A stretch of DNA of 64,000 nucleotides from Erythroxylum novogranatense (GCA_029891385.1 CM057233.1:12155460-12219459); one strand, 5' to 3'; counted from the stretch's first letter, positions 35,826 to 48,795 are shown. Notes: generated from the letters alone by a model not told the origin. A program made the numbers and translations.

Positions 35826-36650
35826 CTACTCATATGCCAGTTCAATTACATAGTTGACATGACTAACCATGATGGTACGAAAATCGGGTAATTGAACTGG
35901 CATATGATTCTTAAGTTTTCTTCTTTGTCTCATAAGTTCAACATCATAACACATATGATTCGACACCCTTGTGTTTACTATCCAAACATCCCTACCAGAT
36001 AAGTGCAAATCATATAATGTTGTGCATTTAGAAACAACATTACTTGTAAAGGCAAAGTTTGCAAATTCTCTTCCTGTTCCCTTAGAAGCTGGCACCTTTC
36101 CTTGCACAAGCTTGGCCAGATCTTGCTACAATATTTGCATCTGCATCATCAAACTTCCAAGATCTCTGCCTTCGGAACAAGTTGGAGCACCAAATGGTGT
36201 ATCCGCAATTTCAGCAACCAAGTTAGCACTAGCCTTCTTTAAGCTAGTGTCTTTCTTCTTCCTTAGCTCTTCATACCACTATGGATACCTATAAAGCTCA
36301 AAACATGTATCTTTCGCATGTCCCATATTATGACAATGCTCACACTGTCTATTGGATTTTTTTTTTCTAGAATCCTTCCTTTTGTTTCCAGATTTATCAT
36401 CTCCTCCCTTAGAGTTATAAGCCTTAGCAAGCAAGCTGTATCTATACTGTCAGTAGAAAACGTCAAATGCATGTCTCTCTGATTTTCCACCCTTAACACC
36501 ACTATATAGGCTTTGTCAATGTCAGGTGTGGGATCTAAGTTTAAGATTTGACTCCTAACGTTGTCAAATATGTTGTGCAAACCCATGAGAAATTGCAGTA
36601 ACTTAGAAGCATTTGCTCGTTCCTTGAGTGTCTTTGACAGCAAGAGTATG
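35826..36650 (-). pseudogene. Copia C gag and protease remnant
   Basis: Gag starts inside the capsid (KTLKERANASKLLQFLMGLH, FDNVRSQILNLDPTPDIDKA). It is followed in another frame by a CCHC zinc knuckle (CEHCHNMGHAKDTC, near 36325). The protease follows at 36107-35826, where the expected DSGAS active site reads NTRVS (in DVWIVNTRVSNHMCYD), so the catalytic aspartate is asparagine. The 5' part of gag is absent. Confidence 0.8.
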
Positions 36651-36790
36651 TTGTTGTTTGTACTGCTGAATTCACAATTTGATTGTTGAGTTGGGTTGTG
36701 AGTGTTTGATGGGTACTATAGTTCTGAGAAGAATGATGATATAAGCGAAGATGTTTGCGGCCAGGTACTCTTCTTCTCAACTTTCATTCA

Positions 36791-39700
36791 GTTTATGTTT
36801 AAGTCTGATAGTGAGTGAATGGTTTGAGTCTGCAAGTGCATTGTGTTCTTGCTCGAACTGTGTTTTGTCCAAGTCCAGACGTTAACATAAAGGCCGATTC
36901 TTTTATTGCTAGGCTAAGAGTTGGATGGAGGCTAGAGAATATTAATTCCAGTCAAGAGAAACGAAGCTAGGATCAAGACCCTAAACCAGTTCCATGAGAA
37001 ACTTGAAGCTGAGTCCAAAGATGAAGGGCAAATTTGGTATTTTAGGTTTGGGTAATCAGCTGATTACCCCGAACTTGCTGTAGAGTAGTTTTTTTTTTTA
37101 GCTAATTGGGTTGAATCAGCCAACTCAACCAATCAATTCAATCAGCTATCCGCCAAACAAATTTAATAGTTGTTTGACAAAGTCAAACAGTTTATTTTGG
37201 TCAATCAGAAAGGAATGGAACAGGTGGCCTAAAGATCGAAGAGGACAAATGATGCAAGCAGCTGCTCTCTTTTGTTCTTATCCAATCGCCACTTGTTTGA
37301 TTTTTGCTTCAGCCCTCCTCCTTTATTCACCAACCGACTCACACATTTTATTCTCCAACACTCACATACCCTCCTTTTGTATTTTTAAAAGCTAGGTTTT
37401 TTTAAGGAAAATGAGAAAGGTGTTGCGTCATCCCCCTCTCCTCCTCATTGCCGTCACACAGACCACTTATATTAAAAACTATGTTTAAATCATGTAATAA
37501 ATGGGTAGATGTTTTAAAATGGGACAATTAGCTTAATTCTTTTGATAGTGTAATTCATGTTATTTACTTACCTTCATTTTTACGCTCTATCTGGTCTCTT
37601 TTTCTTCTTTTTGTTTCAAGAAGACAACAGAGTATGAATATTGAGAAATTGACTCAATAAGTATACTTTCGGGTTACTTTAGCACCATTATTTTTGAAAT
37701 GTACCTAAAATCAAATATAAGCTAAAATGAGTATCTTAACTATTTTAGGGCATTAATCACTAAGTTTCAATTTTAAACTTGGTTGAAAAATGCGTTTTCT
37801 TAATCTATGAGTATAAATTGGTCATGACTAATAATCTAATGCCTTTACAGAATGAACTTATGGTCAAACAAAATACGAACAAGAATTAAAAAATTTTTTA
37901 GTAGAGCTGCAAGCCTGAACCCAATCCAATAAATGAGTTTCGAATAAATTTAAATATTGATTGCACTTAAATTCAAACATACTTTCTTTCAAATTGATCG
38001 GAATGAAGTTTAGTCCTATAAATATTTTTTTCAAGTCAAAACCCAATATATTTGTGGTTGTTACATGTTGCGTTTGCTTCCAAAACGGAAGAGAGTCTGG
38101 TTTGATGGTCTGTCAGCTTTGACGAACTTATGGTTAAGACTTGAGTCAGTTAGCAACATATTTGTAGAGTCTGTATTAAAGACCGGCATCGTAGAAATCA
38201 GCAAACAAGTGGAGATGGGGCATCCTTGTCATTAAAAGAGCAACATATCTAAGTCAGTGTTTACTTATTGCAGGACATTTATTTGGTTACCAACGCCTAA
38301 CTTCTCAACTTTTATATTTATAGGTCCATATCATGATCTACACCGGACCTAACACCCCTTCATCTACCTTCTCTTGGGAATTAAAAGAAAAATCTAGATT
38401 CATTCTGACTGTCTTGGTACACTTATCCACAAACAGTTCAGTATCAGCTTTGTCATGGCAGGAAACATTCATCTACCTCTTTATACAACACCATAACAAT
38501 TGAACTGTGACTAAGAGAATTAAAACACTCCCAAGCCTTTCTGGAAAATTGAAGTGGTTGATGCATCGAGCCACAACCATCCATAATGATGGCTAAATTA
38601 GGCTATCTTTTAAAAGGAAACCGAAAGGTAAGATTTGAGTAAGAAGCAGATCATTAACTTTTGGTTTCAACAATACCACACGCCTAACAAGTTTTTCCCT
38701 ATTTGAAGGAACTAATATTCTCTGTCTAATATTACCTTGTCTTATTCTGTCTCATTAAATCTTAACCATTTATTTTATAGAATTCATGCGAGATCTACAC
38801 AAGACCTATATAAGACTCACATAAATAAACGACTGAGATTCTTTAGATAAAATAAAACACCATAATATTGAACAGAAAATCTAAAATCTATTTGAAGTGG
38901 ATAAAACAAACGTTTGAGTTTGCCATCAAATGACCGTGACGTATGCCTTTATTAAAAGGTTAAAGCATAACCAAAACGCTCTTTCGGTTGTGTTTATAAG
39001 TAAATTAAAATAGTTATAATCACAAAAGGACCCCTCAACCAAACATACCCACAACCTTAAACATTTAGGTTTAGCTTTAGCGTTTTATATTTTTGTTTTA
39101 TCATAGCCAAACAAGGCTTGTGGCGACTGGCGACACAACTCACGGAAAATCCTTTTCAGACCTAAAACAGTCCACATCACCATTTGGCCTTTTAGCAGAC
39201 TACTTCGAATGTCGCTTTTGTTTGGACATTATCTACCATGTCCTCAACTAAGTCCTTTTCAATCATCTTATTTTCCTTCTCTTTCGGCGATCAATCAAGG
39301 TACAGATGCCCTATTGTCTTTGTATACTTTAAATTCTTTTGTTTGAAAGCACTTTTTTGCGCATATTTTCACTGAAAGCACACTTCACCGAACAAGAATA
39401 ACACGATGGTCAGCTGAAAAACCTGGATAGTTACCATCTTTAAGTAACAGAAAAGCGATGGTTAATGCTTCACGTGAGGATTAGATGTGATTCCATAACA
39501 TATATAAGAATAATAAATGACATCCACATATCATAATAAAAAGTAGGCATAATTTAAATAAAGCATCTCACCACCGAAGGATATACATATTAAATTGACA
39601 CCTTTTCTTTTTCACATCCACTGGTGCACAGATTTCCATGCCCATTAGCCACAGAAAGATTTTAAAGCATAATATGAGATCTTGGTATAGTTAAAATGGT
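36791..39700. other. Intergenic, no gene recognised
   Basis: AT-rich DNA between Copia C and the CCCH gene. Short frames (for example 37111-37395) show no family resemblance. The right end, from about 39700, is likely the 3' untranslated region of the CCCH gene. Confidence 0.5.
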
Positions 39701-40225
39701 GTTCAACTCATCTTTCATATGTTACAAACAGAGCTACAGCAGCAACTTTCGCGTACAAACCACCTTCAAATGTACGCTTTCCCAACTATTTGCCCAAGTT
39801 CATGGTGAACACCAAAAGGCAAATGAGAGAACAACATTGGAATCTAATGTTAGTAACATTGTAGCTTAAACATGTTACTCACCATTCAGAAAGAACAAAA
39901 TACAAAAAATATCAATAATAAGCATTTGAACTCTAAGAATATTTGATGAAAAATACACCTAGGCTGTTTCAATTATACCTGAGAAGTTATCTCACCCTTT
40001 CTTTTTTCTACTTCTGCTGTAGTAACAAAGGACCAAGAAAATGAACTCTTAACCTTCTCAAAGTGACTTTCTTTGTCCACCTCCACCACTTCGTCATTGG
40101 TTAGGCTTACCTTGCAAAACCTGCTCTACCAACAAAATCCACCCCCCAAAAAAGAAACATGAAATTATTTACTAAAAATCTTTCCTTCCTGTTTTTCACT
40201 ACCTCATAGCTCGGTAAAATTGTTT

Positions 40226-42310
40226 TTAATTTTGCTGAGCCACAAGCTGATCAATCTGCAATTGCTCCACCCAAGCTGCCATTGCATGATCAACTGATTC
40301 TCTCTGAGCATTCAAATTTGAATTCTCACTAGAAGCACTGACAGAGGCATGTGCAGGGAACTTTTCTTTCATCTCAGTCGGAGATTCTTTAACAAGAGAT
40401 TGAACCCATGTCAAATCAGGCTCCTCCTCGTTACCAAGCTCGAATGAATTTGACCTCCGAAGCTTACCCAACTCTTCAGCACTGAGAGTCCAGTCAAGTT
40501 TACCATTGGAAGAACCCCATTTTGACCAAGAATTTACTGGGGATCCAACAATAGCTGCACTGTTGGACCCTAGTTCACGAGAGCTGAGACTACGAAGCTG
40601 CTGATGCTGCTTCTCCCGTTGAGCTAACATGGATACTCGTGAGTTCAACGGTGAGATAGGTTCCATACTTCGTGGGGACATTCTTCCAGATGCAAAAGAG
40701 GCCTGTAATAGAGAGTGATCTACATTTTTAGGAGAAAAACTTGTGTTGATTGGCGATAGCATGCTCTGCTGCTGCTGGAATTGATTGAGAACAGCAGATT
40801 TGTGAGTTGGTGAGAAAACGGCTGAAGCCAATGCTTGATCAGCATATCGGGGTGACGAGCTCTCTGCAGAAAAGAGATCATCAAGATTTGATGGAGTTAG
40901 GGTTTTCAATCTACCAGAACGGTTCAAAGAGTTGTTGCTCAATGATGGTTGACCAAGATTAGACAACTCATTTAGGATCTGTTGTTGCTGCACATCAAAA
41001 TCAGGCAGCAAGGTATAATCATCTGTAGGAATGTCTCTTGCGTGTAAGGAAGATCTCAACCGGCTAGACTGAAGATTGCTTCCAGGAAGATGTAGGGCTG
41101 GAACATTTTGTTGGGGCCAAGCAACAGAAGAGTGCGACATTCCATTGGCAGATGGAGACATGGGAGGAGTAAATGGGGATGGAGACATGACAGAAACTGA
41201 GGAAGGTGAGCCTGGTAAGAGATTCATGGCAGCAGCAAAATCCATGGCAGCAGCACCAGAAGTGCTGGAACGAGGGGAGGGTACAGCAGAACCAGTAGAC
41301 ATGTATAACGGTCTAAGTTCCTCAACAGTGTGGGCAAAAAAGCAAACCCTTCGGGCACAGTTTGTACCATCTTTACAAAGCCGAGTTCGATATTGGGCAG
41401 GATGTAGCCAACACTCAAACACACCATGGGCATATTCACACATGTCCCCACGTCTGCAAGCTCCTTTTCGAAAATCAGGACATGGAACACAGCTGTAATG
41501 ATACTTCCTAGGATCCCTTCTTCGGGCATTTTCCCCTGGATGAACAAATGGGCATTCAGTCCAATCATGTGAGTAGGCTCGAGAACACGGTCTCACCTTG
41601 AAAGAATACATTCGGAATTCATCAGTTGAATAGATACTATTCTTAATGTCTGGAAGAGATGGATCCACAGGGTACTCCTTCTTCTCTGATGCAGAGTAAA
41701 CAGGCATATCATTAAGCTTTGATTTCATAGGGGAATCTGAAGCAGACACCGGAGATCCATTTTCCATTGAAGGTGAAAGTGGCGGGGAATTTGAATTTGA
41801 AGTCAGAGTGGTGATCCTTAAATTACGTTCTATGACAGAACCATCAGTTGCAAGGAGTTCTTCAAGAATCAGCTTCATATCTTGAAGCTTTGGTGGAACA
41901 ACAATAACATCAACTGGTCGATGACCATTTGCATCTACCAAATTAGGATCAGCACCAGATGACAGCAGCAATTTGACAATATCAACAGCATTCCCTGCTC
42001 CACCTGAAGCAGCACAGTGCAATGCAGTGCTTTTATCCAGGCCACATGCACGATTGACATCACCATTAGATAGAGAAAGAATCAGCTTAACAACATCAGA
42101 GCTTCCATACATAGCTGCAACCATCAATGGAGTTCTATATTCATTAACCATTTGCTTGGACCCCTTCTGACGGCCATACCACAGGCCAACCTCATCAATA
42201 CAAGAAGGATCGCGATCAATCAATCGCTTAAAGCTTTCAACCTCATTGTTAGCTGCGAGATCAAGAACACTCGCAAAAGCATCTTCAGTCTCAATAGTCA
42301 AGTTATTCAT
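40226..42310 (-). CDS. Ankyrin plus tandem CCCH zinc-finger protein (RR-TZF, C3H30/C3H56-like)
   Basis: A regulator of the plant arginine-rich tandem zinc-finger group (Arabidopsis TZF7-TZF11). Family members bind RNA or DNA, shuttle between nucleus and cytoplasmic granules and act in stress responses. The intronless 694-codon frame has two ankyrin repeats (about 58-80 and 92-125: TPLMVAAMYGSSDVVKLIL, STALHCAASGG). The arginine-rich segment follows (PCSRAYSHDWTECPFVHPGE, 241-260, then NARRRDPRKYHY). Then come the fingers: C277-X7-C285-X5-C291-X3-H295 and C312-X5-C318-X4-C323-X3-H327, the exact family spacing. The C-terminal half is serine-rich and disordered. It keeps the conserved blocks LDWTLSAEELGKLRRSNSFE and LTWVQSLVKES, the latter in a region linked to nuclear export in relatives. 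Length fits the long members TZF7/TZF8 (about 700 aa). The start ATG at 42308-42310 gives the family N-terminus. The gene looks intact. Confidence 0.97.
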   Translation of the reverse strand: MNNLTIETEDAFASVLDLAANNEVESFKRLIDRDPSCIDEVGLWYGRQKGSKQMVNEYRTPLMVAAMYGSSDVVKLILSLSNGDVNRACGLDKSTALHCAASGGAGNAVDIVKLLLSSGADPNLVDANGHRPVDVIVVPPKLQDMKLILEELLATDGSVIERNLRITTLTSNSNSPPLSPSMENGSPVSASDSPMKSKLNDMPVYSASEKKEYPVDPSLPDIKNSIYSTDEFRMYSFKVRPCSRAYSHDWTECPFVHPGENARRRDPRKYHYSCVPCPDFRKGACRRGDMCEYAHGVFECWLHPAQYRTRLCKDGTNCARRVCFFAHTVEELRPLYMSTGSAVPSPRSSTSGAAAMDFAAAMNLLPGSPSSVSVMSPSPFTPPMSPSANGMSHSSVAWPQQNVPALHLPGSNLQSSRLRSSLHARDIPTDDYTLLPDFDVQQQQILNELSNLGQPSLSNNSLNRSGRLKTLTPSNLDDLFSAESSSPRYADQALASAVFSPTHKSAVLNQFQQQQSMLSPINTSFSPKNVDHSLLQASFASGRMSPRSMEPISPLNSRVSMLAQREKQHQQLRSLSSRELGSNSAAIVGSPVNSWSKWGSSNGKLDWTLSAEELGKLRRSNSFELGNEEEPDLTWVQSLVKESPTEMKEKFPAHASVSASSENSNLNAQRESVDHAMAAWVEQLQIDQLVAQQN

Positions 42311-44045
42311 ATCTTTGTCGGGGACTCTATTTAAGTAGAATGAAAATTAAAGTGAGAAATGCAGACCGCGTAAGCTTTAACTCCCCCAATCCTCAGCACA
42401 TATTTTGATGGGCTGATAAACAACAAACCTAGAATCAACCTGCAGATAAATACAAAATGATGATCCCATTATCAAAAACCAAGGAAAATATGTTTTTAAG
42501 ATTAACAACAGTATGGAGCAAGAAAGAAAGTTACAGGAGAAATTATCATCCTCCTGCTTAGGAAACAGGAGACAAAAACAATAAACTTAAAAAAGAAACC
42601 ACTAGGAATTGAATCGCATCAGAAGGTAAGGCTATGTTCCAACGTTTGGATGAAGAAGTAGAGAAAAGAAAAAAGGGGAAGAGAGGAGGAGTGCGTAGGG
42701 GTGAGTGTTTAAACTCTCACCTCTAATTTGTATGCTTGTGAAAGGGGGAAGTTAGGACAAAATTGTAGCACAAGACAGCCAGGTAACTTCAATTCAATTC
42801 GTTATGAAAAAAAAAAAAATCAAATTCACTGAAAGACATAAATCAGCATATATAGCACCAAACTAAACAATCGGAGGAAAACCCGGAATAGGGAATCTTC
42901 CGACTTAGATTATAAGCTGTGTTCCTAGATTTCGTCCGGCAATCCAAATAATTAAATTTACTAAAAGCGGCTAACTTTCACACCCACTTTTTTATTCTTC
43001 ACTTTGAACAAATAAATAAATAAATCATCCTTTCTACGTATTTCTTCTAAAGCAAATATTTACAAGGAAAAAGTGAAACTTTGTTAAAAAGGAAAAAGAT
43101 TGCAAGTCATGAATTCATTTCTTGCACCAGAAGTCTAGATGTAGATAACAGGAAATCACTATTAACCTAATTCTTTCACCATTTCTTGTTTTTATTTACT
43201 TTTATCGCTAACGAGAGAAGGGTACTCCGTACTCGACTCAAGGTATAGAAAAACATGATCTTTTCATTTATACTTCCCCCAAGTTTTCTCAGCAAACAAC
43301 CGGAAACTCAAGGAACAAGCATATGACCTGCTTACGGTTCTTGGTACCAAAGTAACAGAGGAAAAAAAATACAAAAATTGTTTATTTTTCTAAAGAAAGA
43401 GAGGAACAAGAGAAATAGAAGTCAATATTATCAGGAACATATCAACCAGATGGAAAGGGAAATGAAAATCACAAGAAAGAAACTAGAACGAGAAGATCGG
43501 AAAAAGATCTGGTCCTTAGTAGCAAAAATATTCATCAATACCAACCCAGAAAAGGAAAACAATAAAAGACCAGAGAAAAGGAACAAACTCATTAAAGGCG
43601 TCTTTCGTGTTCACCATTTAAGACTGAAAAAGATCTCTCAGTTACTCACAAGATCAAAACACAAGTAGATGAAAATAATCAAGGGTTTGATATATTGGAT
43701 AAGAAGAAGAAGAAGAAGAGATAAAGGAAAAAAGAGTTCAGGTAACTGCGATCGGAGGTACAAATAACAAAACAGAAGTCTTTTGGTGTAAGAAGAGAAT
43801 CTTACCTGTTACCCTAGTTCCAGCTAAGAAAGTAAAGACTGGTTTCACAGATCTACTATTCTCTACTTGACAAAGCCAACTTCAACAACGAGCCTCCAAC
43901 CTTTAAAAAAAAAAGCATTAATGGGAAAACCAAAATTTACTCTTCTGCTAAAGAGAGAAAGAGAAGTCTTTTGAAACACCAAAGAAAGAGAGAGCCTTCC
44001 TCCATCTCCAATTTCTATGCTCCTCTCCGCTTTCTTTCATGAAAA
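42311..44045 (-). other. 5' leader of the CCCH gene with leader intron
   Basis: On the minus strand AACAG|GTAAG at 43806/43805 is a strong donor and TATCTGCAG|G at 42440/42439 a good acceptor, giving a 1366-bp leader intron. The first exon would be CT/GA-rich (about 43806-44045). It holds short upstream frames, for example from ATGGAGGAAGG near 44000 and one near 43917. A minimal ATG-TGC-TGA lies in the second exon near 42400. Leader introns and upstream frames are common in stress regulators; the exact transcript start is inferred. Confidence 0.6.
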
Positions 44046-44089
44046 AGAAGGGGAAAAAAAAAGAATAAATTTTTAATTTTTAAAGAATA

Positions 44090-44112
44090 ATCTATTTTAT
44101 TTAAATATATTT
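44090..44112 (-). promoter_or_regulatory. Candidate TATA box of the CCCH gene
   Basis: The minus strand reads ATATATTTAAATAAAATAG about 40-60 bp before the CT/GA-rich first exon. It is the best TATA-like sequence in the region, but such runs are frequent in AT-rich DNA. Confidence 0.35.
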
Positions 44113-44202
44113 TTGAAAAAGAAAAACCATTTTTGTATATGGAGTTTGAATATTCTCCGCTCGTACTTGTTACTGTTTTTCTAGAACCACCGCAAACCTC
44201 AA

Positions 44203-44565
44203 GCCACGTCATTCTTGTTCTGACATATCCGCAATTTTTTCTAAGGGCCAGGTGCAAAAAAGTCTTTCTGAGTTCATGCACCGGTCTTAGTGGATGACGT
44301 GGCCGCAATCTATTGGTTGTTGCCGTGTAAATGGGGTACAACCTAGTAAAGAAAGCTCTGTAGTCTTTGTAATAGTTTAAATTAAACCCTTGGTCAAATT
44401 CTCGGGGAATTCAACCCAAATTCACCCCACATGGAAGTTAAATTTTGGATAAATGGTAATTATCGAGTGGAGTCACAGTCCCGGAAGTCCGCTGATTTGG
44501 CAATCGGAGAAGCCAATGAGACAACACGGAGCATTGACATCTCCGGTAATCCTAGGCCACGTCAT
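44203..44565. promoter_or_regulatory. Three identical GCCACGTCAT sites in the CCCH promoter
   Basis: GCCACGTCAT occurs at 44203-44212 and 44556-44565, and its complement ATGACGTGGC at 44293-44302. The core TGACGTGG is a hybrid G/C-box recognised by plant bZIP factors (ABRE-type and the bZIP28/bZIP60 unfolded-protein class). All three lie within about 550 bp of the inferred start site. Confidence 0.55.
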
Positions 44566-44566
44566 G

Positions 44567-47500
44567 ATCAGAAAGGTCCAACGCAAGGCAGGAACATTAG
44601 GTAAAGATGAAACTGGGAACCGGTTGGGGTGGCAGAGAGGTGGGACGTGTGACCGGTTAGGTGGTTAAAGTTAAGAGAGGTGACAGGGGAAGCCGGTGAT
44701 TAGCGCGCGTGCGAGAAGCGTGGAATAAACTAGAATTGAATGTGGAGAATGGGGTCCACCAATGAACGAGACAGCAGAAAAGGGTCCGTTTGCTACAAGC
44801 GTACGATAACGGACGTGAAAGGTCTAGTCTATTCCAGTTAAGTGCTGGAGTCTAATCACAAGTCGTAAAAGGCGTGAAGCACCAATATCCAGTTTTGATA
44901 AGGGAAAAAGAACATTCCCTCACTTGCTTTTTTCAAAACTGGCGCAAGCGCAACCAAACCAATGAACCATTAACCTCAGGATAAGGAGAGTTAATAAGGA
45001 GTTTTTTTAACTTAACTGAAGTTACAAGTTTAATTTTCTTTTATGTATCCAGTTGTTTAAAATTTGATATCAGAATTTTACCTGTTGTAAAAAATCCTTC
45101 CGATTTAAGATAGAATTAATCTGAATATAAATAACTTAAAACTGTCTTTTTATAACTGAGATTCACCTCAAACATCTATGAAAAAAGAAAAAAAAAGCCA
45201 ATGAACCGTTCACTTTCTCTCTCTTGATACTTTTTTTCCAAACTTGCGGTGTCTTCTCAAATCCTTTAGAAACGAAATTAGCGTCTCGTATCACCTTTTG
45301 TGTTTTGTTTTTGAAGAGAATAACAGCGTCTCGTATAAAGAAAATACGAAAAAGTTAAAAAGACAAATAATTGCATATCTTACTACCAAGATCGGAGATA
45401 GCGATGGATCCAACCCAATTTTGAGCATACGCTATCTTAATAGGGCCTCCAAACAATTCAAAGCTCGAGTTTGAGCACAATCTCCAAACCTTGCCGTACT
45501 CTTCCCGACCAATTTTTAAATAAAAGCGTAAAATAATATCATTCTCAACAAAAGGGCTAAGAATTGAAGAATTGAACTTGAACTTCATTCGATCAATTTT
45601 TTAATTAAAAATATAAAACAATATTATTTTATTTTAAAGTATCGAATCTAGGTCCTAGTCCGACTCAAGGCTTAGTCGAGCCTTAAAAATTAAACCTGAA
45701 ACTTAGTCAACTCAAACTTGACTTGTTGATTTCGGTCGAATCAACTCTTCACATTAAATAATTGAATTTAATTTAAACATAATTTTTTAGTTTTATACTA
45801 AAAATTTTAAAACTTTTCCTTGTACAAAATTCAAACTATACTCCCTACTTCAAAATAAATATTTTACCAAATGATTAAATATAATTATTTCAAACCATAA
45901 AATTGTTAAATTTGTAATATTTAAAGTTGTCTTTCTTGGGATTTGTAAGGAAATTAGGATTGCAGATTTTTTATTTCGTTAGGTAAGTTAAGGAATAAAT
46001 TTATAGTAAATTGTATTCTTAATTCTAATTCCTTAAAGCAATGGCTAAAGTTACTTAGGAACAATAAGCAATTGAGTACACTAGTAAGAGACCGCCCAAA
46101 CTAAGCACCTCATGCCAACATTTGAGAAACCAAAATTTTAGGAAAATACATGTGTACTTGTGAAATTAATCTTTTGACTATAATAAGTGTAGATTAGATT
46201 GCATTAGAGATGACAGGCTTAGTAATGAAAATGAGGGGACTGATAGAGAGTTTTGACTTGAGTATAACTTTCAGATTCTGACCATAATTAGGGTGAATTA
46301 AAATTTTAGGGTGGATAGATAGAATGCTATTATATTTAAGTTTGGTAGGAATCTAATGAGATTCGCTCAATAAATTTGAAGCATTGAGGAGTTCTATGTT
46401 GTTGAGGAGTTCTGTGCCGAGCAAATTTTACCTAATGTAAAATATTCAATATTTTATAAATATAAGGATCATAAACTTATAATAATTGAGGAATCGATCA
46501 CACAAGGAATTAACTAAAATTAAATGAACCTAACTTTATCTAAGGTTATGAAATATTTAGAAATTAAACAATCAAATAAAATTGAGCACTAAATCACTTA
46601 ACAATTGAGCTATTATAGTAAAATAAGGATGATCAAGCATGAAAGTTTAAGATTTGTTTTATCATCATTATGCTCTATTTATTCAATTAGGTGTCAATCC
46701 TAGATTTTTAAAGAGTTTGATTATTTCCTCTGAAGGCCTAATCAGTTAACCTCAATTAATAATCCCTAACTAATAATAAAATTCCAAATTTGTAATCTCT
46801 CAATTAACAAAAACAACCTAATGTTTTCAACTAGTTCTTAACCAATCTATTGGATAATTGAGTTCTCATTTCTCTTGGTATGATCTTCAATTTGATCTTT
46901 GCGTGAATTATTAGGTTATTAACTCTCATTATCTAACCTATTTATATTACAATCAAGTTACTCTCTCGATTTGTTGTTAAAGTATAAGCAAAACACTGTA
47001 TTGAAATCAAAAGTGTTCTAGTCACAAAAAAATCAAGAATAGATCCTAATATGAAATTAAAACATCATCAACATGTATAACATCTTCCAATCCAGTTCAC
47101 ACATCAGTTTTACGAAAATTACAAAAGGAAAGAAAGAAAAGCTTGATTTCAAGCTGAATTTGTAGATCTAGAAAATGTTGGACAATTGATGCTCTTTTTG
47201 ATCTTCCTAGGATTAATCTCAATTTAGTAAGATGGAAGCTGCTCTTTTTTTTAGTATTTTATGTTCTTAAATAGTTTTTAAGGCTTTTAGGATTTACCCA
47301 CTTAATTTGGTTCCAAAAGAACCCAAAAACATTAAAATTACAATAAGAGTCGCATGTTGGAAAAGCTGAAATTCGTTAGAATTGTTGTCTACGATCTTTG
47401 TCACAGTCGTGACCTACTTCCATATTTCAAATTCTTTTCTTTTTTTCAATTTCTTGTTTCCATACACTCAAACACACATTACACACCTTTTGAAACATAA

Positions 47501-48795
47501 AATTAAGATTCAAATCATGCTCAAAACCACATAAACAATTATAATATAAACAAACACTAATAATAACATAATTCTAAGCCTATATACATGACAATTATGT
47601 AAGAAATAATTAAAAGCACACTTAAACATCTATCAAAACATAGTATAATTTACACCCTATTCACATTCCCACACTTAAACTTTTGCTTCTCCTAAAAAAA
47701 AAACACAAACGCAAACGCAAACTCAAACTCAAACTCAAACTCAAACTCACCAAACAATAACACATACATTCGCACTAATGATACAATGATATCTAACTTG
47801 ACAAAACCAATTTAACCTCAAACAACAATCATTCAACTTTTTCCAAAATATTAACCTATTCAATTTATGGTTAAACACTTTGGATTGAATATGCATATTA
47901 ATCAAAACATTAACATTATATTCATTCACCTAAAACACTTGTTTACATACATTGATAATTATTAATCAACCAAAATTGCAACTATCAATAAGTATCCCTT
48001 TATGAAAAACTTTGCTATTTTCAAAGACTAGTAGGATTTATTTATCGAAACACCACTTTTTTATTTTCTTTAATGTTAACCTAGTCGTTTGACATGAAGG
48101 AAAATACCTTATCATGAATGTCTCCCGGTTACTCAACTAGGTAACATTTTATTAATTAGCTTGGTTGGAATGTCAATTTTAGCTTTTTGACATAAAAAGC
48201 AGAGAATTTGTCTTGAATATCCCCAGTTACTTAGTTTTATCAAATTCTTAACTGGCTACTAGCTCTATTCATAACCCAACATTTGTTTCAAAAGGGCCAG
48301 CAGAATGGTTATTCTTTTAATAGACATACACAAATTTTTTCATTTCACATAGCCTACCTCATTTCTTTTAGTCAATCATCCTCATAAAAGACTACTAATT
48401 TTACTACCATATCCAATTGACTTTTAGTTATAAATGTATATAACAAGTTTCGAAAGATGAACAAACTGACATCATATCCTAATTAACATGCAAATTTAAC
48501 CAAAGATACTTAAAACATAAATTTTACAAGATAATATGTCTTTACAACTTAAAAGACTATGTTCAAAGCTAAATTAATTCCATTAAATTATAGCCATTGA
48601 CGCATTCACACAATTAACACATATGCAACATATGTTCACATATTGTCAACCTAATCAAAAAATAACAATATGATATGCAAAATTCACCCTCATGACATGA
48701 AAATGCAAAATCCTCCCCACACTTTGACAGCACATTCTCCTCAACGTGTGAAAAAAACAAAAAATTGAGAAAAAGGAAAGGTTAAAAGCATAAAA
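44567..48795. other. Intergenic AT-rich region, probably decayed repeats
   Basis: No supported gene. Two purine tracts on the minus strand, AAGTTTAAGTGTGGGAATG near 47670 and AAAGTGTGGGGAGGA near 48725, resemble retrotransposon polypurine tracts. This suggests old Gypsy remnants, but no coding motif survives. Confidence 0.4.
47706..47750. repeat. Hexamer repeat (CAAACT/CAAACG)n
   Basis: About seven tandem hexamers, first CAAACG then CAAACT. Confidence 0.9.

Larger units (their letters stand above)
32641..36790 (-). mobile_element. Copia C: 5'-truncated Ty1/Copia element
   Basis: On the minus strand the order is gag (about 36650), protease, integrase, RT, RNase H, polypurine tract, 3' LTR, which is the Copia order. 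No matching 5' LTR was found up to 40 kb, so the 5' end is missing. It runs convergent with the MATE gene, whose stop lies 250 bp from the LTR edge. Confidence 0.88.

Noticed and set aside
41076..41568. Long frames on both strands inside the CCCH gene
   Set aside because: Other-frame shadows of the CCCH coding sequence, which has clear domain support.
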